DNA of 64,000 bases from Zelopaecilomyces penicillatus. Its lineage: Eukaryota > Ascomycota > Sordariomycetes > Hypocreales > Pseudodiploosporaceae. The stretch lies in NCBI GenBank assembly GCA_005765155.1, contig VCCP01000005.1:2914001-2978000 (forward strand), read 5' to 3'. Both the position numbers and the translations under genes were made by a program. Of the stretch, positions 53,276 to 64,000 are shown one piece after another. Position 1 is the first letter of the stretch; each line of letters opens with the position of its first letter. The notes under the pieces are model-generated. The model worked only from the letters and a program-made list of their open reading frames with translations, was not told where the DNA came from and made no database searches.

Positions 53276-55999
53276 ATATATAATAGATTATAAATTATAA
53301 TTTAAATTATAATTTTTAGAATTATATTATATTTAGAATTATAAGCTCATTTATTAAATTATACTTTTTAAAGTAATATTAAGCTTAAGATTATTTTTAA
53401 AATTATAATCTTTATATAATTTTAAATCTTTAATATATATTTAATAATATTATATAATTATATAATTAAGGGTTATTATATAATCTTAATTATTAGATTA
53501 TAATATAATATCTTTTTTTTAAAACTCTTATCATTAAATCTTATAAATATATATATTATTTTAATTTTTATATTTATAAATTATAATATTTATATTATAT
53601 TAAATTATTTCTTATAATATTAGATTATATTAAAAAGCTATAATATTATATATAAAAGTTTATTTAATATATTATATTTATTAATAATATTAAAATTTTT
53701 ATATTAATTAAAAATATAGATTTTAATATTAAAATAATAATTATATTATACTTTTATTATTTTAAATATAATTAATCTAATTATATAATAGAAAATAATT
53801 ATTATTATATAATATATATAAAATAAGATTACTTTTATAATAATATTTTAATAAATTCTTATATATATATATTTATTTATATTAAAATATCTAATTCTTA
53901 TTAATTTTATTAATAATAAAGCTTTTAAAATATTATTAATTAAATTTTAAAAAAAAGGAAAGTTAAAAACAATCTCGTTAATATTTAGAATTAATTATAT
54001 AAATTATAATTATAGCTTTTTTTAGCTTTAAATTATATATTTTATATATATAAGCTTAAAAAGAAACCTAAAATATATAGTTTTAAATTAATTTATAAAG
54101 ATTTAAAGAAATTAAATATTAAAAATAAAAATAATTTAAATTTTATTTTAAAGGTATATAAATATTATATAATATTAGATTTATAGTTTTTAGATATTTT
54201 AAATAAAATAAATTAATCTTTTTTAGATTTAAATAATAAATTTATTGATTTAAATTATTTAATTAAATTAATTAATTTTAAAGGAATTATTATAATATTA
54301 AATAATAATAGTTTAAATAATTAATAGATTTCTATATATTATTTTTAAATTTAAAATCTTTTTTTAAAATAATATTTATTTTATTTAGTTTTAATTAATA
54401 TTTTAAAAAAAATTAAATTTTTTAATTTATTATAAATTCTTTTATATTATTAATTCTTTTATTTAATATAAAATTATAAAATATAAGATATAATTATATA
54501 ATTTTCTTAATAATAATTTATAATTATTATTAAAAATATTTGTTTTAGTTTTTAATTTTAAATATTTTAAATATTTTAAAATTTAATTTATAATTTAATT
54601 ATATTATAATATTATTTAAAGAAGTTATATATAATATATAATATAAAAGGTATACTATATTTTATTTTTAAAAATTAATTCTTTCAATCTTTATTAATTT
54701 ATATAATATTTTATTATATTTTATTATAAATTATTTATAATTATATATAAAGTTCTTTATATAATTATTATATATTTATAATATTTAATATATTTTTTTT
54801 ATTTTTAATCCTTTTTAATATAATAAATAAAATACTTTTAATATAAATCTATAATTTATATATATTAATATAGTTTATATTAATTTAAAAATAAATATAT
54901 TATAAGCTACTTATATAATTAATAAATATTTATTAAATTATTTTAATAATAATTAATATAAATATATAAATATTTTATAATAATTTAATTAATCTTTTTA
55001 TAATAATTTATATTAAATTATAAAGTGTTTTTTTAAAAGGTTTTATTAATAAAAAAATTAAATAAAAAAATTAAATAATATTAATTATTATAATTATATA
55101 AATATTAATAATAATTATAACTCTTTATATAATAATTTCTTAAAATCCTTTAAATATTTAAAGTTTTTTATTATCTTTATAGTATTTATCTTTATATTTT
55201 ATATTTTTAAGTATTTTTATTATATCTTTTAAATAATATATTTATTTAATTTATTTTAAAATAGATTTAATTAATATAATTTAATATATAATATTTTATT
55301 TTTATTTATAATATATTTAAATTAAATATTTAAAAGATTTATTTATTATAATAAAGCTTTTTTATTATTATTAATATTATATTAATTTAAAATAATTATT
55401 TATTATTTTTAAATTCTTTATAATAAATAATTTTATAATTATAACTTATAAAGATTTTTATATAATACATTTATTATATATTTTTATTTTATATAATAAT
55501 AAGATAAAAGATATTTTTATAATTAATAAAAACTTTTATTTATAATTATTTCTTTATAAATAATATAAGATTTTATTAAAGATTTTAATAATAATTATAA
55601 ATTCTTTATTATAAATTAAATAATTAAGTTTTATTTTATAAAGTATTTTAAAATAAAAATTAAAAGATTATAATTTATATTTAATATTTTATTAATAATT
55701 TTATATTTAAATAATATAATTTAAAATATTAATTTTAAGTTTTATAGATTTATTTAAATTATATTTTAATAATATAAATTCTTTATAGATTTATTCTCTA
55801 AGTTCTTTAAATATAATATTTATATTAGATTTTTATAATAATTTATAATCTTTTTTAATATATTTAATAAATAATATAATTATTTTATTATAATTATAAA
55901 TAAATCTTTAATAATAATAAATAAAATTAAAAAACTTTTATATATTTATAATATTTTATAATATTAATTAATTATATATTATAATATTTATTATAATTT

Positions 56000-56200
56000 T
56001 ATTTAAATTTTATTAAATAAAAGAATATATTTTAAAAAGATAATTATTTATTTATTAACTTTATATTTTTTTAATTTAATAAAAAAACTAAGATATTATC
56101 TAAATAAATTATTATAAAGATATTTAAATATTTTTAAAAGATATTATAAAAATATTAATTAAATAAATAAATATTATTAAATATATAAAAGATTTAAAAT
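56000..56200 (-). pseudogene. Decayed reverse-transcriptase trace (gypsy type, copy C)
   Basis: The minus strand at about 56085-56130 reads FIIIYLDNILVFL, close to the gypsy active site YLDDILVFS with one Asp changed to Asn. Surrounding sequence is too decayed to extend the call or define ends. Confidence 0.5.
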
Positions 56201-59135
56201 TAATTTTTTATTTATTTTTAATATTTTAAAATTAAATATTTTTATAAAATTATTTAATTATATTTTAAAAAATAAATATAAATATAATAATAAATCCTTT
56301 AATTTTAAAAGATTTATTATTATATTTATTTTTATTTTTTAAAATATAATTAAATAATTTTATTTTATATTATTATTTAATTATTTGAATTAATTAAATT
56401 TCTTTTATTTTTAAATTTCTTTTATTATTTATTAATAATAAATTAATTAAAAAATTAATAATAAAATATTTAAAATTAATTAAATATTAAATAAATATTA
56501 AAATTAAAGTTTAATTTTATTAAATTATAAATTATTTTATAATTTTTAATAAAATTATAATATTATTAATTATTATTTAAACTTTAAGAATTATTTTAAA
56601 ATTATATATAAATTAATTATTAATTATTATTAATTATTCTATTATAACTTTTAATTTTAATAATTATTCTTTTTAAAAAAAAATAAAAAAAATTAATTTA
56701 TTAAATATTAAAATTAAAAGATTATATAAAAAAAAAATTAAAAATAAAATTAATTTAATTATATTATAATAAATAAATAATTTATAATAAAAGCTTAATC
56801 TTTAATTTCTTTTTTTAAAAATATTTAATTTTATTTATAATTATATAAGGTTTTTTAATTTATATAATCTAGATTCTTTATAAATTTAATCTAGATTTTA
56901 ATATATCCTTTAAAAAAAACTATTTAAAATAATTTATTTATATTTTTAATATAATAATTATAAAATAAAATAATACTTTAATTATAAAAGTATTTTAAAT
57001 TAAATTAAATTTATATATTTATTTATATAATTAATTAATTTTATAAAGCTTTTTAAATATACTTTAACTTTTATTTTATATTATTTTATATTTATAAAAA
57101 TATATAAAAATATCTTTAATTAATATTAAATAAATCTTTTTAAAAATTAATATATTAATTTAAATATTAATAATTTAATATTTTATTTATTATTTATTAA
57201 TTTATAAAATAGATTAAATAAATAAAATATTTATATTAATATTATTTAATTATTATTTAATTAATATTAAATCTTTATAATCTATTATAATAATAAAAAT
57301 AAATAGAAATAATCATAATTATTTTATTAATAATTTAATCTTTATAATAAAGTTAATAATAATACTTTAAATAATATTTTAAAATATAATTTTAAATATA
57401 ATCTTTAAATATAATTTGTAATATAAATATATTAAATTCTTTAAAAAAAATTTAATTATTAATATTTAAATAAATTTATATATTTTTTTAATAATATTAA
57501 AAAAAGTTAAAAAATTTATAATAATTATTTTAATTTTAATATATATATTATAAAATTAATATTATATATTTATTATATTATTAATAAAAAAGAATTAAAT
57601 TTTTAAAGTTTTATTTTTAAATTTTAAATTTTTTTATTTTTCTTTTTATAATTTAATATTATATATATTTCTTTTTAATTTTAATATATATTAAATTATA
57701 TATATTATAGCCTTTAATATATTAATATATATAATCTTTTATTATATTTATAATAATAAACTTTTTAAATTATTATATAATATTATAATTAATAATAATT
57801 AATATCAATAAATTCAATTTATATATTTACATATATTATAAAATAATATTATTTAATATAAAATATATAAACTTTAAAATCGTTTTGATTATTTTTTAAT
57901 TATATATTATTATAATCCTTATATAAAGCCTTTAAATAATTCATAAAGATTTTATATTAATTTAAAATCCTTAAAATACTTAAAATTTTAAAATAATTTT
58001 TTATATTAAAATTAATTTATATTTATATTATAATTTATATCTTTTATAAATATAAAAATATTATTTTTATTAAATTTAATAAAAATCTATTTATTTATTT
58101 TTAAAATTCTATAAATTACTTTTATTAAATATTAATATTTTCTTTATATAAAAAAGCTTTTTATTATATTAAAACATTCTTAATTTTAATATAAATTATT
58201 TTCTAATTAATAAGATAATATAATTTAATTTAAAAAATAATTCCTTTTTAAATATATAAATTAATTATAATGTATTAATAATAAAAATATATTATCTTTT
58301 TATTTTATTTATTAATTCTAATTTAATAATATTTTATTATAAAGTTTTAGATTATAAATATTATAAATAATATTTAAAGAATATTATTATTTATATATAA
58401 AGAAATTAATATCTATATATAAAGGTTATATATATATATTTATTTTTCTTATATATATATTAATTTTATTCTTATATATTTAATTTATAATATACAGTAT
58501 TAATATTTCAAAGTATATAGCCTTATAATAATCTTATCTTTAATCTTATTTTATATATAATATTATAATCTCTTTTTAATAAATAATATAATTATTTTCT
58601 TTTTATTATTTATATAATTATTAATTAAATATAAGATTTTTATAAAGCTTTTTAAACCTTTATAATCTTTTTATTATAATTATAATAATATCTTTATTAA
58701 ATAAGGCTTTTTTCATTTTTATAACCTTTATAATAATAATAAGAAAATTATTTATTTTTATATTCTTATATATAATAAAATAGATTTAAAAGCTTTTATA
58801 AATCTAAATATTTAATAAGCATTTATTAAATAAATTAATTATTAATTTAAGATTATAATTTTAATAATAATAGAATTAAATAAAAAATATATTTTTTATA
58901 ATATTAAATATTAATATAATTATTTATTATTATTAAATATTAATATAATTATTTATTATTATTATATCTTTTTATATATTTAACTTTATATTTTTAAATA
59001 AAATTATAATAAAAGCTTAAAGATATTTTTATTTAATAATATAGTTTTATAGCCTATAAAATAAATAATATTAGAATATTAATAAGCTTTATAAAGATAA
59101 GATTTTTTATTTAAAAGAATATATATAATACTTAT

Positions 59136-59556
59136 TATTATAATTTGCAGTATAAAGTTATAACTAAAGCTAGTAGCGATAGTAGTGGAAGAAAGGCAGC
59201 GAATAGTTATCTAGAGTGAAGTCTATAGAAAAGAAGAAAGAAGTGATTGAATTGCTGATATAGAAAAGAAGAAGGATATAACTAGGAATCCTTCTATCTT
59301 TTATATCTATCTAATTCTAAGATAATTTGGAATTATTTTAAGATATTCCAAATAACTATTTGGAATTATTAGATATTCCAAATACTAAAACAGAAAGTAA
59401 GCACTAGTCTATCCCTTTATAGGTTAAGCTATAAGGGCTTTGTAAGCTTAGCTTACTGAGCTGTGCAGGTCTAGCTGCTAGGCTATAGCAGGTTAAGCTG
59501 CTAGACTATAGCAGGTTAGGCTGCTATATATAGAAAAAACCCATTTTATTTTAACA
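59136..59556 (-). mobile_element. Solo LTR, family S, copy 3 (TSD CTTAT)
   Basis: 421 bp, minus orientation, flanked by perfect CTTAT repeats (59131-59135 and 59557-59561). The pyrimidine-rich/TGCA end closely matches copies 1 and 2. The palindromic-unit half is shorter (about three units, 59459-59537) and more diverged. No adjoining internal sequence. Confidence 0.82.
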
Positions 59557-61233
59557 CTTATTAAAAGCTTTATATTAATAAGCTTTAAAGCCTTATAATT
59601 ATATAAGCCTTTATTAACACTTTAAAAATAATTAGCTTATAATATTATATTAAATTTATTTTTAATAATAAGTTTAAGGCTATCTTATAGATTATTTTTA
59701 ACTATAAGATAATATAAAAGTATTTTCTTAAGATTCTTATTATAAATAATATATATAAAATTAATTATTTTAAACTTTATTTTTTTTAGATTATTAATAT
59801 TATTAATTAAAAATCTATTATAAACTTTATTTTTGATTTTATTAATATAAAAAAAAGACTAGAACTTAATAGCTTTATAAATACTTAATAATTTTCAAAG
59901 TTAATTTAATATTAATATATTAATATATTATTATTATAAATAAAGAGATAGTTTTAAAAAGGGTTTTAAATCTTATATTTCTAGCTTTTAATAATAACTT
60001 TATATTTATTATATAAATATTAATATAAAATTTAAAATTTAATTATATTAAAAAGATTTAAATAATATTATAGCTTTTAATATTTATAAAATATTAAGAA
60101 TAATAAAATTAATAATAATATTATTATATAAAAAATAGAATAATAATTAATTAAAGCTAATATAATTTTAAGCCTTAATCTTAATTATTATAATTAAGAG
60201 ATTATATTTAATATTTAATAGGCTATTATTTATATATTATAAAAAGTTGATTTCTTTAAAGTATAATAAAAAATAAAGATTATATATTATATTTATTAAA
60301 ACTATATTTTATTAAATTTCTTGATAAAATATATATCTTAATAAATATTATAATTTTAATTAATAAATTAATAATATTATAAAAATAATTTATAAAGATT
60401 TAAAATCCTATTTAATTAATAAATATCTAAATTTTATTTTCTTTTTAATTTAATATAATAGATAATATAATAAAAAGAATATATATATATTAAAAAGACT
60501 TTTATAATATAAATATATTAATAGCTTTAATTTCTTAACTAGACTTAGCTTAATAAAATAATAATTATTATTATATATATAACTATTAATTTAATTAATT
60601 AATAAATAATAATAATTATTATATATATAACTATTAATTTAATTAATAAATAATAGTAATTAGCTTTAATTATATTTTTATTATTAATCTATAAAGCTAT
60701 ATTATTTAATTCTTATTATAATTACTTTATATAATAATATAAGCTTTTTTATATTTATCTTATTTTATAAAAGCTATAGATTAAGGAATTATTTTATAAA
60801 AAGGATATTTATTTTTAATAATAACTTAAAAGGCTATTAATAAAGATTATTTTATTTATTATAAAAGATCTTCATTAATTTTATTATTAGGATTTAAAAG
60901 AATCTCTTTTTAAATATATAATTCTAATATTATTAAAAGTCTTTATAATTATTTATACTTTATAATAAATAAGAAACTATTAATATTATTTAAGCTTAAT
61001 ATAAAAGATTATATAAATGAATTAATCTTATAAAGATTAAACTTTAATATATATAAAATTCCTTTATAATTTAAGATTAAAATAAAATAGTTTTAAATTA
61101 AATCTTATTTATTAATTAATTAATTAATAATTTAAATAATAAATAATTTTAATGTTAAATAAAATAAAAAACTATATTAGCCTTTATATAAAAAGGGTTA
61201 ATAATAGTATGAATAAAAAAGCTTATAATAAAC

Positions 61234-61288
61234 TATATAATTAAATATATAATTAAATATATAATTAAATATATAATTAAATATATAA
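61234..61288. repeat. 12-bp tandem repeat
   Basis: About four and a half copies of ATAATTAAATAT, nearly identical to each other. Confidence 0.85.
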
Positions 61289-61711
61289 TAATTTTAATAT
61301 AATTATAAAGAATATATATTTAAATTAATTAATTAATTATATAAGAGTTTTATTATATTATTTAAAAATAAGATTATTATTATTATTATATTAATTATAA
61401 ATTATTAAGAATTCTAGTATAATATATTATAATTTATATATATAAGTATAATAAAGTTAAAATAAAAGAGTAATAATAGCTTTATATATAAATAATAATT
61501 TCTTTATATATAAATAATAATACTTTATTTAAATAAAATAAGATTTTTTAATTTAAAATATTTTAAAATATAAATATATAAATTAAATAAAAGATTATTT
61601 AAGATTAAGGATATTATTTATAAAAATAATTAAAAAGATCTATAAATCCTTTAATAATTTTAATTTTTATAATATTAAATCTTTTTTTAAATATTTTAAA
61701 AAGATTATTTT

Positions 61712-61912
61712 TATAATAATAGATTTAATTTATAATAATTAAATAAAATAAAAATAATTATATTTAAATTATATTTAAGTATTATTATTATAAAAGATTA
61801 TTATTTATTTTATTTAGATTATAATAATAAAAGTAAACTAAAAGATAATATATATTTAAAGATTATATATTATTTTAAATATATATAGCTTATATCTTAT
61901 AATTCTATTATA
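61712..61912 (+). repeat. 190-bp repeat family M, copy 4
   Basis: The most mutated copy, starting TATAATAATAGA and ending CTATTATA; the internal blocks TATTATTATTATAAAAGA and CTTATATCTTATAATTC are still recognisable. Confidence 0.65.
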
Positions 61913-64000
61913 ACTTTTAAATATTAAAATAATATTTTTAAGATTTAAAATAAAAATAAAAATAAATTATAATTTAATTATCTTTTTAAATATATTTAAA
62001 TTATAATTATTTTATTATTATATATATTATAAATCAAGATTTTTATTTTAGATAATAAAGTAATATTAATATTTATTAATATAATATATACTATCTTTTA
62101 ATTATTAATAGATTTCTAGATTATATTATAATATAATTTATTAAATATAATTTTTTATTTAATCTTATTATTATAATTTGTTTTATTTATTATATATTTT
62201 ATAATCTTAAAATATTAATATTTTTTAGCTTTCAAAAATAATATATTAAAAATATATTTAAAAATCTCTTTTTAAAAATAATATTATATCTTTATATTTT
62301 AATTTCTTTTTTTTTAATATAAATATTATATAAGGTTTATAATTTATAATATTATAAATAGCTTTAAAAGAATAAAGCCTTTTTTATTAATAAATAAAAT
62401 AATTCTTTAATAAATAATAAATCTAGTTTATATTTTTTTATTATTAAAAAAAGTATATTTATAAATAATTATAAATATTTTTTAATATATATATATATAT
62501 AAATATATATATTATTTTAATTTATTAAGTTTATTAATTTATAAAGGCTTTTATTAGATACATTATATAATTATAAAAATATTTATATTTAAGATATATA
62601 TTAATACTTATATTATTAATTATATAAATATATTAATAAATTAATAAATAAAAGAAAGCTAGAGAAATAAAGAAAATTATTAAAATAATTTATTATAAGC
62701 TTTAATCTTTATAATATCTATTAATAAAATTAAATAAATAAAATTAATTTTTTTAAAAAAAGGGTAATTATATTAATTATTAAAAATTTATAAAGCTTTT
62801 TATTAATATATAAAAAGCTTAATAATATAATAATAAAAGATAAAATAATAATAATTAAGCTAATAAAAAAGATTTAATTTAAAAGAAAATAGCTTGAAAA
62901 TATATAAAAAGATTAAGAATATTATTTATTTAAATATAAAAAAAACCTATATATAAGCTTTTAAATTTAAAAGAAAATAGCTTTTTAATTAATATAAAAT
63001 ATATAATAAGAATTTAATAAACTTTTAATTATATTATTATATATTTTATAAAAAAATAATAATTGCTTTATTAATTTTAAAATAAGCTTTTTTAAAAATA
63101 AAAATAATAAATATAATAATAAGATTAATTTTATTAAAACGTATATAAGAAATTATATAAATTAAATAATAATTAATATTATAAAAAGTTAAAAATATTA
63201 AATAAAAATATATTAATAATTAATAAAAGATATAAAAAAATAATAAATAATTAAGCTTATTATATAATCTTATATATAGCTTTATATATAATCTTAAATA
63301 ATATTAAATAGTTTTAAATAGTCTTTTTTTATATAATTCAATTAATTTTAAAAATAATATATTATAATATTATTAATTTATTTATATATATTAAATTAAT
63401 ATAATATTAATAAATAAATATATATTATTAATTAATATATTATTAAGATATTTTATTATATAAAATCTTTTAATATTATAAGGATTTTTAAATTAAATTC
63501 TTAATTAATTATTTAAATATATTTTATATAAAGATTATATTAATAAATAATAATAATAAAATTTTAAATTTTAAAATATTATAATATTAAATTATTATTA
63601 TTTATTAATATTTTCTTTATATAAGATATATTTAAATAATTAATTAAGAATTTAATTTAAAAATCCTTATAATATTAAAAGATTTAGAATAATAATTCTT
63701 TATTAAACTTAATTAAGCTTTATATTATAAATTATATATAATCTAAATATTAATATATATTTCTTTTTTATTTAATATTAATAATTATTATAGGTTTAGG
63801 CTTAAAAGCTTAAGCTTTAAATATAAAGATAAAATAAGCTTAAACCAGGCCCTATTAGTATAAGAAAGGGATTAAAATAAAGACTTCTCTCTTTTTAAGT
63901 TTATTAATATTATTCTTAATTTCTATTTATAATAGCTATAAGGCTAGCTTATTATATTTAATAAACTTCTTTTTATATCTTATTAGAAAAAAGGATATAT

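Larger units (their letters stand above)
44300..59130. other. AT-rich RIP-degraded block between solo LTRs 2 and 3
   Basis: Contains the right part of decayed gypsy copy B (to about 45500), two copies of the 190-bp repeat, the 420-bp repeat at 52850-53275 and a third decayed reverse-transcriptase trace near 56085-56130. A 29-bp tandem duplication lies at about 58906-58966. The rest is A/T sequence with no frames and no recognisable family. Confidence 0.65.
59562..64000. other. AT-rich RIP-degraded block to the window end
   Basis: Nearly pure A/T with no genes. Contains a tandem duplication at about 60560-60655, a 12-bp tandem repeat (about 61234-61288) and one copy of the 190-bp repeat. From about 63780 G and C rise slightly, with a palindrome AAAGCTTAAGCTTT, possibly the edge of another element that runs out of the window. 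Confidence 0.6.

Noticed and set aside
43820..59556. Two same-orientation LTRs as the ends of one 15.7-kb retrotransposon
   Set aside because: Their individual duplications differ (TATAT and CTTAT), and the pol remnant next to the first lies in the wrong place for a single element.
35750..64000. AT-rich block as a centromere core
   Set aside because: Long AT-rich RIP DNA is compatible with fungal centromeres, but sequence alone cannot tell this from ordinary AT isochores; CENP-A mapping would decide.

Overview
The window looks like nuclear DNA of a filamentous ascomycete (Pezizomycotina). The genes have several short GT..AG introns, the five proteins read as typical Pezizomycotina orthologues, and most of the window is extremely AT-rich, repeat-derived DNA with the signature of repeat-induced point mutation (RIP: CA to TA and TG to TA changes, TAA/TAG where Gln or Trp is expected). 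I cannot name the species. A eurotiomycete- or lichen-fungus-like genome with AT-rich isochores would fit.

Layout. 1-8960 is AT-rich and contains a decayed Ty3/gypsy copy read on the minus strand. 8960-15070 is a gene island of ordinary base composition with three intact multi-exon genes: NUO40 (complex I 39/40 kDa subunit, +), EFM5 (eEF1A lysine methyltransferase, +) and UBP8 (SAGA deubiquitinase, -, convergent with EFM5). 15070-16440 is AT-rich with a long (AAT)n tract. 16453-17643 is a one-gene island holding ELP4 (Elongator subunit, -), with AT-rich DNA starting within a few bases of the start codon and close to the stop. 17645-21640 is AT-rich and opens with a long heptamer microsatellite. 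21650-23200 is an island with GID8 (GID/CTLH ubiquitin ligase subunit, +). From 23200 to the end there is no intact host gene.

The right-hand 40 kb is layered transposon debris. The oldest layer is almost pure A/T, but reverse-transcriptase motifs (YLNN or YLDN for YLDD) can still be read. Into it are inserted younger, less mutated elements: a complete 7,980-bp Ty3/gypsy chromovirus-like retrotransposon (27765-35744; 213-bp LTRs, TSD TAAAG) with RIP-broken gag-pol and about 2.5 kb of unexplained sequence between pol and the 3' LTR; three solo LTRs of another family (23939-24389 +, 43820-44294 -, 59136-59556 -), each with its own perfect 5-bp duplication; and a roughly 190-bp repeat in four copies.

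The five host genes are unrelated housekeeping functions (respiration, translation-factor methylation, chromatin deubiquitination, tRNA wobble modification, ubiquitin ligase) and do not form a cluster. I found no secondary-metabolite cluster, effector-like gene, CRISPR array, tRNA or rRNA. I see no convincing new multi-gene system. The best leads are the palindromic repeat array inside the solo LTR family, the unexplained 3' region of the gypsy element, the ELP4 gene cut off from ordinary flanking DNA, and a 14-nt microexon in NUO40. Exon coordinates were worked out by hand from splice signals and reading frame.
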